Shown: piece by piece, positions 35,885-45,093 of the stretch
Layout of the letters: each line of letters begins with the position of its first letter
Numbering within the stretch: the first letter of the stretch is position 1
Assembly (NCBI RefSeq): GCF_009676955.1
Contig: NZ_CP045696.1
Span: forward strand, 3,276,671 to 3,340,670
Reading direction: 5' to 3'
From: Sodaliphilus pleomorphus
Lineage (GTDB): Bacteria; Bacteroidota; Bacteroidia; Bacteroidales; Muribaculaceae
DNA: 64,000 nucleotides
Notes under the pieces: model-generated
Seen by the model: the letters and a program-made list of their open reading frames with translations, nothing else
Databases searched by the model: none
What the model was told of the DNA's origin: nothing
Program-made: the position numbers and the translations under genes

Positions 35885-37138
35885 ATGACTAACGTTACAA
35901 ACTACAATTTTGCTGGAAAAAAAGCACTTGTGCGTGTTGACTTCAACGTTCCGTTGAACGATAAGGGTCAAATCACCGACGATACCCGCATTCGCGGAGC
36001 TCTGCCCACCCTGAAGAAAATCTTGGGCGATGGCGGCAGCCTCATCATTATGAGCCACATGGGCAAGCCCAAGGGCAAGGTTGTTCCTTCGCTGTCGCTC
36101 AAGCAAATCGTTGATGCAGTGAGCGAGAGGTTGGGCGTGAAGGTGCAATTTGCTCCCGACTGCGCCAAGGCTGCCGACCAGGCTGCTGCATTGAAGCCCG
36201 GCGAGGCTCTCTTGCTCGAAAACCTTCGTTTCTATCCCGAAGAGGAAGGCAAGCCTGTGGGTATCGACAAGACCGATCCAAAATATGACGAGGCTAAGGC
36301 TGAAATGAAGAAGCGTCAAAAGGAGTTTGCCAAGACACTGGCCAGCTATGCCGATGTGTATGTGAACGATGCCTTCGGCACTGCTCACCGCAAGCATGCT
36401 TCGACTGCTGTTGTGGCCGACTATTTCGACAAGGATAACAAGATGGTGGGCTTGCTCATGGAGAAGGAACTCAAGGCTGTTGACAATGTGCTCACCAACA
36501 TCAAGCGCCCCTTCACTGCCATCATGGGTGGCTCTAAGGTGTCGACCAAAATCGGTATCATCGAGAATCTTATGGAAAAGGTTGACAACCTCATCCTGTG
36601 CGGAGGCATGACCTACACTTTCATGAAGGCTATGGGTGGCAAGATTGGCAATTCAATCTGTGAGAACGACAAGCTCGACTTGGCACTCGACATCATGAAG
36701 AAAGCCAAGGAAAAAGGAGTGAACCTGGTGCTCGGTGTCGACAGCGTGTGCGGCGATAGCTTCAGCAACGATGCCAAGACACTGGTGTGTGCAAGCAACG
36801 AGATTCCTGATGGATGGGAAGGTCTTGATATCGGTCCCAAGACTCGCGAGATCTTTGCCAATGCTATCAAGGGTGCTAAGACCATCTTGTGGAACGGTCC
36901 TGCCGGTGTGTTTGAATTCGATACATTCGACAAGGGGTCGCGTGCAATTGCCGATGCAGTTGTAGAGGCTACCAAGAATGGAGCTTTCTCGCTTGTTGGC
37001 GGCGGCGACTCGGTGGCTTGCGTCAACAAGTTTGGCCTTGCCGACCAGGTTTCCTACGTATCTACTGGTGGCGGTGCACTTCTCGAGGCTATCGAGGGCA
37101 AAGTGTTGCCCGGTGTAGCAGCCATCAAGGGCGAGTAA
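35885..37138 (+). CDS. pgk: Phosphoglycerate kinase
   Basis: A 417-residue two-domain glycolytic enzyme that transfers phosphate from 1,3-bisphosphoglycerate to ADP. Conserved segments are RVDFNVPL near the start, [32 protein letters not shown] and the terminal [13 protein letters not shown]. It is a single-gene unit followed by a hairpin terminator 33 bases downstream. Confidence 0.98.
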   Translation: MTNVTNYNFAGKKALVRVDFNVPLNDKGQITDDTRIRGALPTLKKILGDGGSLIIMSHMGKPKGKVVPSLSLKQIVDAVSERLGVKVQFAPDCAKAADQAAALKPGEALLLENLRFYPEEEGKPVGIDKTDPKYDEAKAEMKKRQKEFAKTLASYADVYVNDAFGTAHRKHASTAVVADYFDKDNKMVGLLMEKELKAVDNVLTNIKRPFTAIMGGSKVSTKIGIIENLMEKVDNLILCGGMTYTFMKAMGGKIGNSICENDKLDLALDIMKKAKEKGVNLVLGVDSVCGDSFSNDAKTLVCASNEIPDGWEGLDIGPKTREIFANAIKGAKTILWNGPAGVFEFDTFDKGSRAIADAVVEATKNGAFSLVGGGDSVACVNKFGLADQVSYVSTGGGALLEAIEGKVLPGVAAIKGE

Positions 37139-37170
37139 TCATCGGCTAGATTATAGTAAGTCAAAATAAA

Positions 37171-37206
37171 AAGGCGTGTCACATCATTACACATGTGATG
37201 CGCCTT
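37171..37206 (+). terminator. Terminator of pgk
   Basis: A 14-bp stem with two G-U pairs (37171-37184 with 37193-37206) and an 8-nt loop. The T tract is weak on the plus strand and better on the minus strand. Confidence 0.65.
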
Positions 37207-37257
37207 CATTTGCTATGATGCACTCACCATAGTGTTTCACTTTTCCGCGATTTTTTG

Positions 37258-37294
37258 GTATTTAATTTGATATTTTTTTTGTATTTAATTTGAT
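37258..37294 (+). repeat. 14-bp direct repeat in the SH3-gene promoter
   Basis: GTATTTAATTTGAT occurs at 37258-37271 and again at 37281-37294, 23 bp apart (about two helical turns). The second copy fills the spacer between the -33 and -7 elements, a typical place for a repressor site. Confidence 0.6.
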
Positions 37295-37308
37295 TCTTTT
37301 TATTTTTG
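37278..37308 (+). promoter_or_regulatory. Promoter of the SH3-domain gene
   Basis: TTTG (37278-37281) and TATTTTTG (37301-37308) are 19 bp apart. The ATG is at 37346. Confidence 0.65.
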
Positions 37309-37345
37309 CAAAGAAGTAACATAAATCATTCTAAAAAATTTTTTT

Positions 37346-37816
37346 ATGAAGAGAATCGTTTTTTCGATGTTGATTGCCATCATGGTCAGTTTGAGTTTTT
37401 CGGCTTATGGTCAGAATGGCGGTTGGCTCATTAGCACAGGAAATAGTGTGAGAGTACGTTACCAGCCCAGTTTGAGTGCTGGCTACTACAGTGTGCGCAT
37501 GAACAAAGGCCAGAGTGCGCAATGGTTTGACTATCGTGACGGGTGGTACAAGATACGCATCGGACAGGACGAGGGTTGGGTGTCGGCGCAGTATATGCGC
37601 AGCGCCACTCAGGACCAGGCTGCGCGTTGGGTGTGGATTTCAGGCGACCGCGTCATCTTGCGTTTGTCGCCAGGTGGCAAAGATTCAGGACTGCGCGCCT
37701 ACACAGATGACACCTACCGCTATTGTGGGCACAAAGGTGAGTGGTACAAAATACGAAGAGGCAAGCACTACTATTGGGTATCGAGCCAATATTCATGGCT
37801 CACTGGCGACATGTAG
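37346..37816 (+). CDS. Exported protein with two bacterial SH3 domains
   Basis: A 156-residue protein. A signal peptide (MKRIVFSMLIAIMVSLSFSAYG, cleaved before Q) precedes two SH3b-like repeats, about 27-88 and 92-153. Each begins with a VRVR/VILR strand and ends in a WYKIR...GWVS or WYKIRRGKHYYWVS pattern. SH3b domains in exported proteins often bind cell-wall peptides. No enzymatic domain is attached. It is monocistronic with its own promoter and a palindromic terminator. Confidence 0.82.
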   Translation: MKRIVFSMLIAIMVSLSFSAYGQNGGWLISTGNSVRVRYQPSLSAGYYSVRMNKGQSAQWFDYRDGWYKIRIGQDEGWVSAQYMRSATQDQAARWVWISGDRVILRLSPGGKDSGLRAYTDDTYRYCGHKGEWYKIRRGKHYYWVSSQYSWLTGDM

Positions 37817-37909
37817 CGAGGCCTTCAAGGGCAATATTGCTTGTTCGCTTTTCTCCTTAAGCCTTGGCCAATATCTAATTGCCTGATCGGGTGGCGAAAT
37901 CAAAGAAAT

Positions 37910-37940
37910 GACGCAGAGCATGCACTGCATGCTCTGCGTC
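37910..37940. terminator. Long palindromic terminator between convergent genes
   Basis: Two perfect 15-bp arms (37910-37924 and 37926-37940) are separated by a single base, so the actual loop must open by a few pairs. It lies between the SH3 gene and the minus-strand gene ending at 37967 and can serve both. T tracts are weak. Confidence 0.7.
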
Positions 37941-37966
37941 TAATATATTATATGCTTCAAAGTGAT

Positions 37967-39505
37967 TTACTTCAACAGTTTGGTCACTTGGGTTGAACCA
38001 TCGGTGTAAGTGGTCACTATGATGTTGACCCCCTTTGCAGGCTTGGTGCGTAGCTTGCCGGCAAGATCGAAGTACCTTGTGGAGGCAACCGCCTTGGTCG
38101 TATGAGGATTATCTGCCGAAGTCACTACATCTCCACTTTCGGTATATTGTGCAATGGCCATTGGTACAAGTGCACGAGCTGAAAATGATTCCCAGCTCTT
38201 CTTTGGACTCCAAGGGAAAAAAAGATAGGTAAAAATTTCTTGTTCTTTGGTTGCATCATTCTCATAGGTGAGATTTTCTTGCGCCCAATCCTCGATGCAA
38301 GCGATGGCTTTGCTTGTAACATAGGTCATTGTGGGTTGATATTGCTCAGCGGTCTTAAGCTCGTTGAGCTGCTGCTTATCGTAGGTGCCATCATCGAGAA
38401 AATTGAGCGAATGATAGAAAGTGCCGCCACGCAGCCCGCGGCTGTTCACCACTGAGCCGTCGGGTTTCACACGCTTAGCAGGTAGAGTGATTATATTGTT
38501 GTCGTGGAAAACAACATATTTCATTTTCAGCACCTCGTTGGGACGGGGGTGGATGAGGAAGTGTGTTTCGTGCGAGCCGAAGTTGGCGGGCAAGTAGGTG
38601 TTGAGCATGGTTGTATATCCACCTTGCAGGTCGGCAGCGTTGGGCATGCGGTCGGTTTCGATCACAGGATTCAAGTACATGTATCCACCATTGGCATCGG
38701 CTATCGAGTTGCAGTACTTGCCGATTATTGTGCCTCCAGGTATCAACTTGCCCACATAGTCGCTGGCCTTGTACCTTTGGGGCAGCAAGATGGCAATCCA
38801 GTTGTATTGTTTGAAAAGGGCAGGGTTGTCTACGACAAGATGGTTTGCAATCTGCTCCTCGGTGGGCATCTGCTTTCTTGCGTCGGAGATTTCTTTTTCG
38901 GAGCGTGCTATGAGCAGGCTGTTGCCATTTAACGCAGCCGATTGCACCCCTACAAGGTTGTCGGTGAGCTCGAAGGAGAACGAACGCACATAGTTCTCAG
39001 CATAGGCAAGGTCCTCAGAGCTAATTTTTTTCTCCCTCACCATCACGGTTGCAACTTGATAGCCCCCCCAATTGGACACAAAGTAAAAATGGTCGGAATT
39101 CAGCCTGACTACGCTGCCCGAACTGCCCCCTGTGTGAATGGACGGATTGCCGTTTCCATGAATCACTTCGCATTCGGGGCCGTAATCGCCACCAGAATAA
39201 GCAAACCCATTATTTTTGATGTCTTCCATCTTCACCATGTTGAGCACATTGCCAGCATCGTCGACAATCGTGATGCGTGCCCCCCGTGGCAAATTGAGGC
39301 ATCCGTCACCATACTCAAGCTTGGAAGTCTCGTTGAGTTTCACAATTGCAGTAAAACCATTCTGAGAGGTCTTGAATGACTTGCTATCACCATCTACTGG
39401 AGCCCATTGCAGGTTGCTTCCAGTGAAATCAAAGGTGGTTTCACGTGCCCATGTAGGCACACTGCTCATTAGCCCTAAGATTAAGGCGAAAAAAACTTTT
39501 TTCAT
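37967..39505 (-). CDS. Exported protein of unknown function with type IX-like tail
   Basis: A 512-residue protein with signal peptide MKKVFFALILGLMSSVPTWA. I recognise no enzymatic domain. The mature part is beta-rich, opening with TFDFTGSNLQWAP, with several Gly-rich turns. The end (RYFDLAGKLRTKP, then GVNIIVTTYTDG and a basic finish) closely matches the end of the amidase at 9365. Such tails resemble the conserved C-terminal sorting domain of type IX secretion substrates, though they are short and divergent. A consensus promoter precedes the gene and a palindromic terminator follows. It is probably a surface or secreted protein. Confidence 0.72.
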   Translation of the reverse strand: MKKVFFALILGLMSSVPTWARETTFDFTGSNLQWAPVDGDSKSFKTSQNGFTAIVKLNETSKLEYGDGCLNLPRGARITIVDDAGNVLNMVKMEDIKNNGFAYSGGDYGPECEVIHGNGNPSIHTGGSSGSVVRLNSDHFYFVSNWGGYQVATVMVREKKISSEDLAYAENYVRSFSFELTDNLVGVQSAALNGNSLLIARSEKEISDARKQMPTEEQIANHLVVDNPALFKQYNWIAILLPQRYKASDYVGKLIPGGTIIGKYCNSIADANGGYMYLNPVIETDRMPNAADLQGGYTTMLNTYLPANFGSHETHFLIHPRPNEVLKMKYVVFHDNNIITLPAKRVKPDGSVVNSRGLRGGTFYHSLNFLDDGTYDKQQLNELKTAEQYQPTMTYVTSKAIACIEDWAQENLTYENDATKEQEIFTYLFFPWSPKKSWESFSARALVPMAIAQYTESGDVVTSADNPHTTKAVASTRYFDLAGKLRTKPAKGVNIIVTTYTDGSTQVTKLLK

Positions 39506-39625
39506 TATAATGTTAATTAGTAGTGTTAGTTTATTGCTTTTGATTTTAAATGAAAATGGCTCATTGTGATAGAAGTCCTTATGCGCTTTCCGTCATGATA
39601 AGTCAATCCTACATTTTTTCGGCCG

Positions 39626-39657
39626 CAAAGGTAAATACATATTACCAAATATGCAAA
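39626..39657 (-). promoter_or_regulatory. Promoter of the exported-protein gene
   Basis: On the minus strand TTTG (39657-39654) and TACCTTTG (39633-39626) are 20 bp apart. GGTAA-N7-TTACC overlaps the -7 element and could be an operator. The leader is long, about 115 nt. Confidence 0.7.
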
Positions 39658-39795
39658 TTTCTTATTCTGAAATATGACAATCAGAACACCCGCATCTAAC
39701 AATCGAAACAATAAATTATGAAAATTAATAGGCCCTGAAGTTGTTCCAAACGGTTAATAAGGGCAGAAATATTGTTTAAGCTATATTACAAAAGC

Positions 39796-39840
39796 ACTCC
39801 CCACGGCCACATCATGCGGGCGTGAGGAGTACCTGGCTGA
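39796..39840 (-). terminator. Terminator of marC
   Basis: A 10-bp stem with one mismatch (39796-39805 with 39831-39840) and a 25-nt loop is followed on the minus strand by GCTTTTG. It begins 25 bases after the marC stop. Confidence 0.55.
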
Positions 39841-39864
39841 TAAACAAATATCGTATTATATTTA

Positions 39865-40452
39865 TTATATGAGCAAAACCACGTTGTCGAAGAACAGCTT
39901 CACCGAGATGGCCATCAGGATGATGCCGAAAAACTTGCGGATGAAATAGATGCCGCTGGCGCCCAGCAGTCGCTGGATAAAATCGGTAGCCTTGATGACG
40001 ATGTAGACCCATGCCATGTTGAGCGCAAGAGCGATCATGATGTTGATGTCGGCATACATCGACTTCAGCGAGATGAGCGTGGTGAATGTGCCTGCACCGG
40101 CCAACAGGGGAAAGACAAGCGGCACAAGTGTAGCCTCCTTCACAGGACCGTTGTTTTTGAATATCTCAATGTCGAGTATCATTTCCAATGCCATGAAAAA
40201 GATGAGAATGGAACCGGCCACAGCAAACGACTGGATATTGCACCCAAACAGCTTCAAGATGAAATTGCCGCCATAGAAGAAACCCACCATCAAGCCCCAC
40301 GACAAGAAGGTCGCCTTGTTGGCACTCACTGTCTTGCCCTTAGCCTTGAGTTGCAAAATGATGGGAATGGACCCAATGATATCGATGATACCTATGAGTA
40401 CAAGAAAGGTTGATAAAATCTGTTGAAAATCGAGTTTGTCAAATCCCAGCAT
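39865..40452 (-). CDS. MarC-family integral membrane protein
   Basis: A 195-residue protein with about six membrane helices and the family motifs GIIDIIGSIPI near the N-terminus and PLVFPLLAGAGTFTTLISL in the middle. The MarC family was once linked to multiple antibiotic resistance, but its function is unknown. It is a single-gene unit. The 241 bases upstream also carry the divergent carA promoter. Confidence 0.9.
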   Translation of the reverse strand: MLGFDKLDFQQILSTFLVLIGIIDIIGSIPIILQLKAKGKTVSANKATFLSWGLMVGFFYGGNFILKLFGCNIQSFAVAGSILIFFMALEMILDIEIFKNNGPVKEATLVPLVFPLLAGAGTFTTLISLKSMYADINIMIALALNMAWVYIVIKATDFIQRLLGASGIYFIRKFFGIILMAISVKLFFDNVVLLI

Positions 40453-40605
40453 AAATAGTCCCTATATTTTGATGTTTTAGTTAGTAGAACAATTTCTTGC
40501 TTACAAAATTAGGCAAAAAAGGCGAGCAGGCCAAACACCTAAACAAATCTAAAAAGTGTGTACAGGTGTCGTGTCTTGCTAAAAATTGATAATGTGTTGC
40601 GATTA

Positions 40606-40637
40606 GTTGTCGATACAAGTTATTTTATTTAACTTTG
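40606..40637 (+). promoter_or_regulatory. Promoter of carA-carB
   Basis: GTTG (40606-40609) and TAACTTTG (40630-40637) are 20 bp apart. The leader to the ATG at 40694 is about 50 nt. Confidence 0.65.
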
Positions 40638-40693
40638 CATGGTTTTCCCGACTATAGGTGAAAGCCATCAAAATATATAAAATATATAAATTG

Positions 40694-41770
40694 ATGAGAA
40701 ATTTTAAAAAGGCAACCTTGATTCTCGAAGATGGCAGCACATTTGAGGGAATTTCTTTCGGGGCCGAGACCTCGCGTTCGGGCGAGGTAGTCTTCAACAC
40801 CGCCATGACGGCTTATCCCGAAAGTCTCACCGATCCTTCCTACATGGGTCAAATCCTTGTTTCAACTTACCCTCTCATTGGCAACTATGGTGTTCCGCCA
40901 CGTGTCACGACCGACGGCATGAGCGACTTTCTGGAGAGCGAAAGAATCTTTCCCGAGGCCATCGTGTGCCAGGATTACTCGTGGAACTACAGCCACTGGG
41001 ATGCTGCCAGCAGCCTTGCCGACTGGCTCAAGGATGAAGGCGTGATAGGGCTAAGCGGTGTCGATACCCGCGCACTCACCAAGATATTGCGTGAACGGGG
41101 CTCAATGCTGGGGAAAATCGTAGTTGAGGGCTCTGGCGACATCGACTTTTACGACCCCAATAAGGAAAATCTTGTGGGCAAGGCAAGTTGCAAAGAAATA
41201 AGAGAATATGGCAAAGAAAACAAGACCAAGGTGCTCTTGCTCGATTGCGGCGTGAAAAACAACATCATCAGGTGCTTGGTGCGTCGTGGAGCCCATGTGA
41301 TAAGGGTGCCTTGGGACTACGATATCAATGCTGTCGACTACGATGGTCTGTTCATCGCCAATGGTCCTGGCAATCCCGACTATGCCGAGCGCACGGTAGA
41401 GAACATACGCCGGGCCTTTGTCATAGGCAAGCCCATATGCGGCATCTGCATGGGTAATCAACTCCTTTCCAAGGCTGCAGGCGCCACGATCTACAAGTTG
41501 AAGTATGGACATCGCAGCCAGAACCAGCCGGTGAGAGAGGTGGGTACCGACCGTTGCTACATCACATCGCAAAATCACGGTTTCGCAGTCGATGTGTCTA
41601 CGCTCGACCAAGATTGGGAGCCCTATTTTGAGAACATGAATGATGGCACCAACGAGGGAATACGTCACAAGTACAAGCCTTTTTTCTCCACCCAGTTCCA
41701 TCCTGAGGCCTGTGGAGGCCCCACCGACACTGAATTCATCTTTGACAAATTTATGGATTTATTAAAATAA
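40694..41770 (+). CDS. carA: Carbamoyl-phosphate synthase small subunit
   Basis: A 358-residue glutamine amidotransferase subunit that supplies ammonia to CarB for carbamoyl phosphate, used in pyrimidine and arginine synthesis. The class I GATase nucleophile is C252 in GICMGNQ, and the catalytic His-Glu pair is in FHPEACGGP. The ATG at 40694 is preferred to a GTG 12 codons upstream. carB follows after 11 bases. Confidence 0.97.
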   Translation: MRNFKKATLILEDGSTFEGISFGAETSRSGEVVFNTAMTAYPESLTDPSYMGQILVSTYPLIGNYGVPPRVTTDGMSDFLESERIFPEAIVCQDYSWNYSHWDAASSLADWLKDEGVIGLSGVDTRALTKILRERGSMLGKIVVEGSGDIDFYDPNKENLVGKASCKEIREYGKENKTKVLLLDCGVKNNIIRCLVRRGAHVIRVPWDYDINAVDYDGLFIANGPGNPDYAERTVENIRRAFVIGKPICGICMGNQLLSKAAGATIYKLKYGHRSQNQPVREVGTDRCYITSQNHGFAVDVSTLDQDWEPYFENMNDGTNEGIRHKYKPFFSTQFHPEACGGPTDTEFIFDKFMDLLK

Positions 41771-41781
41771 AAGCCTGAGAT

Positions 41782-44700
41782 ATGAATAAAAACGAAAATG
41801 TTAAAAAAGTATTGATATTGGGCTCGGGAGCTCTCAAGATAGGAGAGGCTGGCGAGTTTGACTATTCAGGTTCTCAGGCATTGAAAGCCCTGAAAGAGGA
41901 AAACATAGAAACTGTTCTCATCAATCCTAACATCGCAACGGTGCAGACCAGCGAAAGCTTTGCCGACAAAATCTATTTCTTGCCCGTTACACCATATTTT
42001 GTAGAGAAGGTCATTGCCAAGGAGAATCCTGACGGAATATTGCTCTCGTTTGGCGGACAAACCGCACTCAATTGTGGCGTTGCTCTCTACAAAGACAAGA
42101 TCCTTGAAAAGTATAATGTGAAGGTGTTGGGAACTCCCGTCGAAGCCATCATGAACACCGAGGACCGCGAGCTGTTTATTGAAAAGCTCGACGAAATCGA
42201 TGTCAAGACGATAAAAAGTGAAGCCGTTGAGAACCTCGACGATGCTATCAGGGCTGCCAACGAAGTGGGATATCCGGTGATTGTGCGTGCTGCCTATGCC
42301 CTCGGAGGACTGGGCAGCGGCTTCTGCGACAATGAACAGGAGTTGAAAACGCTGGTTGAAAAAGCACTCTCGTTCTCGCCTCAAGTCCTGGTCGAAAAAT
42401 CGCTCAAGGGCTGGAAAGAGATTGAATATGAGGTAGTGCGCGACCGCTTCGACAACTGCATCACGGTGTGCAACATGGAAAATTTTGATCCTCTGGGCAT
42501 TCACACGGGTGAGAGCATCGTTGTGGCACCATCACAGACGCTCAACAATGCCGACTACCACAAGCTGCGTGAGCTGGCTATAAAGATCATACGCCATATT
42601 GGCATCATCGGCGAGTGCAATATCCAATATGCCTACGACCCCCAATCGATGGACTACCGCGTGATTGAGGTGAATGCCCGACTGAGCCGCAGCTCAGCCT
42701 TGGCATCAAAGGCTACAGGTTACCCGCTGGCCTTTGTGGCTGCCAAACTCGGTTTGGGCTATGGGCTCTTTGACTTGAAAAACTCGGTAACCAAGGTGAC
42801 CAGTGCTTTCTTTGAGCCAGCCCTCGACTACATAGTGTGCAAAATACCACGTTGGGATCTGGGTAAGTTTCATGGCGTGAAGCGTGAGATAGGTTCATCG
42901 ATGAAATCGGTGGGCGAGGTGATGGCCATAGGGCGTAGCTTTGAAGAGGTGATACAGAAGGGCCTGCGCATGATAGGTCAGGGCAAGCATGGTTTTATCG
43001 AGAACGCACCCATGTCGGTCGACGATGTCGACAAGTCGTTGAGAGAACCCACCGATCGCCGCATCTTTGTCATTGAGGCGGCTTTCCGCAAGGGTTACAC
43101 CGTTGATCAAATTCACGACCTCACAAAAATTGACAAGTGGTTCCTCTACAAGCTTCAAAACCTGATAGAAACGGCTCAAGAGCTTGAAAGCTACAACGAG
43201 ATCGATGCGCTGCCACCACAATTACTGCGACTGGCTAAGCAGCAGGGCTTCAGTGATTTCCAGATTGCACGTGCTGTGCTCAAGGAAAAGCTGGGCACAG
43301 GCCACGAGGGCAACTTGCAGGTGCGTGCTCTGCGCAAGAGCTTGGGCATTGTTCCCGTGGTGAAACAGATCGATACGCTTGCTGCCGAGTACCCAGCCAA
43401 GACCAATTATCTCTACCTCACCTACAACGGCAGCTACAACGATATCAACTATGAAAACGATGGCAAGTCGGTGATTGTGCTCGGCTCTGGAGCTTACCGC
43501 ATAGGCAGCTCTGTCGAGTTTGACTGGTGTAGTGTCAACGCCTTGGCTACAGTGAAACGCGAGGGATGGCGATCGGTGATGATCAACTACAATCCCGAAA
43601 CCGTGTCGACCGACTACGACATGTGCGACCGCCTCTACTTTGATGAACTCACCTTTGAGCGCGTGATGGATATCATCGACCTTGAGCAGCCTCATGGCAC
43701 TATCCTCTCGACAGGTGGACAAATTCCCAACAACCTGGCCATGCGTCTCGATGCCGAGCATGTGACCATACTGGGCACTCAAGCCAAGGACATCGACAAT
43801 GCCGAAGATCGCCACAAGTTCTCGGCAATGCTCGATCGCCTTGGCATTCAGCAACCCGCTTGGAGAGAGCTCACGTCGATGGACGACATTCATGAGTTTA
43901 TCGACGAGGTGGGCTATCCTGTGCTTGTACGTCCGTCCTATGTGCTGTCGGGGGCTGCAATGAATGTGTGCTCCAACGATGAGGAGCTGGAGCGCTTCTT
44001 GCGCTTGGCTGCCAATGTGTCGCACGAGCATCCGGTGGTAGTGACGCAATTCATTCAGAATGCCAAGGAAATTGAGTGGGATTGTGTAGCTCAAGATGGC
44101 GAGATTAAGCTGTATGCATGCAGTGAGCACATCGAGTTTGCTGGCGTCCACTCGGGTGATGCCACAATCCAGTTCCCTGCGCAGAAACTCTATATCGAGA
44201 CCGTGCGACGCATCAAGAAAATTAGCAGCAAGATTGCAAAGGCACTTCACATCAGCGGGCCGTTCAACATTCAATACATGGCCAAGAACAACGACATCAT
44301 GGTCATCGAGTGCAACCTGAGGGCATCGCGTAGCTTCCCGTTTGTGTCCAAAGTGTTGAAGCTCAATTTTATCGACCTGGCTACTAAAGTCATGCTCGGC
44401 ATTCCCGTTGAGAAGCCAAACAAGAATATCTTTGACTTTGACTACGTAGGAATCAAAGCTTCGCAGTTCTCATTCTCAAGACTGCAAGGGGCCGATCCTG
44501 TGCTGGGAGTCGACATGTCGTCGACTGGCGAGGTAGGTTGCCTGGGTGAGAACACAAGCGAGGCTCTGCTCAAGTCGATGCTCTCGGTAGGGCTTCGCAT
44601 TCCGCGCAAGGGTATCTTGCTAAGCACTGGTACGGCTAAGCAGAAGGCCGACATGCTGGATGCCGCCATCAAACTGTCAAACAAGGGATACAAACTATAT

Positions 44701-45009
44701 GCCACAAGCGGCACGCACAAGTTCTTGAACGACAATGGAGTGCCGGCAATATTGGTGCACTGGCCCAGCGAGAGTGACCAGGAGCCACAGGCACTCGACC
44801 TCTTGCACCACAAGCAGATTGACTTGGTCGTGAACATCCCTAAGAATTTTACCCCCAGGGAGCTTACCAACGGCTACAAAATCAGGCGTGCAGCTGTCGA
44901 TTTGAACGTGCCGTTGATTACTAACGCTCGACTTGCGGCTGCATTTGTCGATGCATTCTGCGACATGAAGCTTGACGACATTGAAATCAAGAGCTGGGAC
45001 GAATACTAA
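41782..45009 (+). CDS. carB: Carbamoyl-phosphate synthase large subunit
   Basis: A 1075-residue synthetase with two homologous ATP-grasp halves. The first opens with LILGSGALKIGEAGEFDYSG, the second near residue 560 with VIVLGSGAYRIGSSVEFDW. A C-terminal MGS-like allosteric domain (GTAKQKADML, then LYATSGTHKFL) follows. It makes carbamoyl phosphate from bicarbonate, ATP and ammonia channelled from CarA. The length matches E. coli CarB (1073). A hairpin follows 35 bases downstream. Confidence 0.98.
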   Translation: MNKNENVKKVLILGSGALKIGEAGEFDYSGSQALKALKEENIETVLINPNIATVQTSESFADKIYFLPVTPYFVEKVIAKENPDGILLSFGGQTALNCGVALYKDKILEKYNVKVLGTPVEAIMNTEDRELFIEKLDEIDVKTIKSEAVENLDDAIRAANEVGYPVIVRAAYALGGLGSGFCDNEQELKTLVEKALSFSPQVLVEKSLKGWKEIEYEVVRDRFDNCITVCNMENFDPLGIHTGESIVVAPSQTLNNADYHKLRELAIKIIRHIGIIGECNIQYAYDPQSMDYRVIEVNARLSRSSALASKATGYPLAFVAAKLGLGYGLFDLKNSVTKVTSAFFEPALDYIVCKIPRWDLGKFHGVKREIGSSMKSVGEVMAIGRSFEEVIQKGLRMIGQGKHGFIENAPMSVDDVDKSLREPTDRRIFVIEAAFRKGYTVDQIHDLTKIDKWFLYKLQNLIETAQELESYNEIDALPPQLLRLAKQQGFSDFQIARAVLKEKLGTGHEGNLQVRALRKSLGIVPVVKQIDTLAAEYPAKTNYLYLTYNGSYNDINYENDGKSVIVLGSGAYRIGSSVEFDWCSVNALATVKREGWRSVMINYNPETVSTDYDMCDRLYFDELTFERVMDIIDLEQPHGTILSTGGQIPNNLAMRLDAEHVTILGTQAKDIDNAEDRHKFSAMLDRLGIQQPAWRELTSMDDIHEFIDEVGYPVLVRPSYVLSGAAMNVCSNDEELERFLRLAANVSHEHPVVVTQFIQNAKEIEWDCVAQDGEIKLYACSEHIEFAGVHSGDATIQFPAQKLYIETVRRIKKISSKIAKALHISGPFNIQYMAKNNDIMVIECNLRASRSFPFVSKVLKLNFIDLATKVMLGIPVEKPNKNIFDFDYVGIKASQFSFSRLQGADPVLGVDMSSTGEVGCLGENTSEALLKSMLSVGLRIPRKGILLSTGTAKQKADMLDAAIKLSNKGYKLYATSGTHKFLNDNGVPAILVHWPSESDQEPQALDLLHHKQIDLVVNIPKNFTPRELTNGYKIRRAAVDLNVPLITNARLAAAFVDAFCDMKLDDIEIKSWDEY

Positions 45010-45044
45010 AAAATTGTCAGCCGGTTCACTCATTATAAGTATAT

Positions 45045-45078
45045 CAAAAGCCACTATTGCACTACATGGTGGCTTTTG
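45045..45078 (+). terminator. Terminator of carAB
   Basis: A 10-bp stem (45045-45054 with 45069-45078, CAAAAGCCAC and its complement) is followed by CTTTTATT. The trmN6 start codon is only 16 bases beyond, so some readthrough may express it. Confidence 0.72.
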
Positions 45079-45093
45079 CTTTTATTAGATAGA

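Larger units (their letters stand above)
39506..39864. other. Intergenic region between the exported-protein gene and marC
   Basis: These 359 bases hold the minus-strand promoter at 39626-39657 with an overlapping inverted repeat GGTAA-N7-TTACC (39630-39646), about 120 nt of leader for the exported-protein gene, and the marC terminator at 39796-39840. Between 39660 and 39795 I see nothing. Confidence 0.6.

Noticed and set aside
39526..39711. 61-residue minus-strand ORF upstream of the exported-protein gene
   Set aside because: It spans the consensus promoter at 39626-39657 and has no recognisable features.
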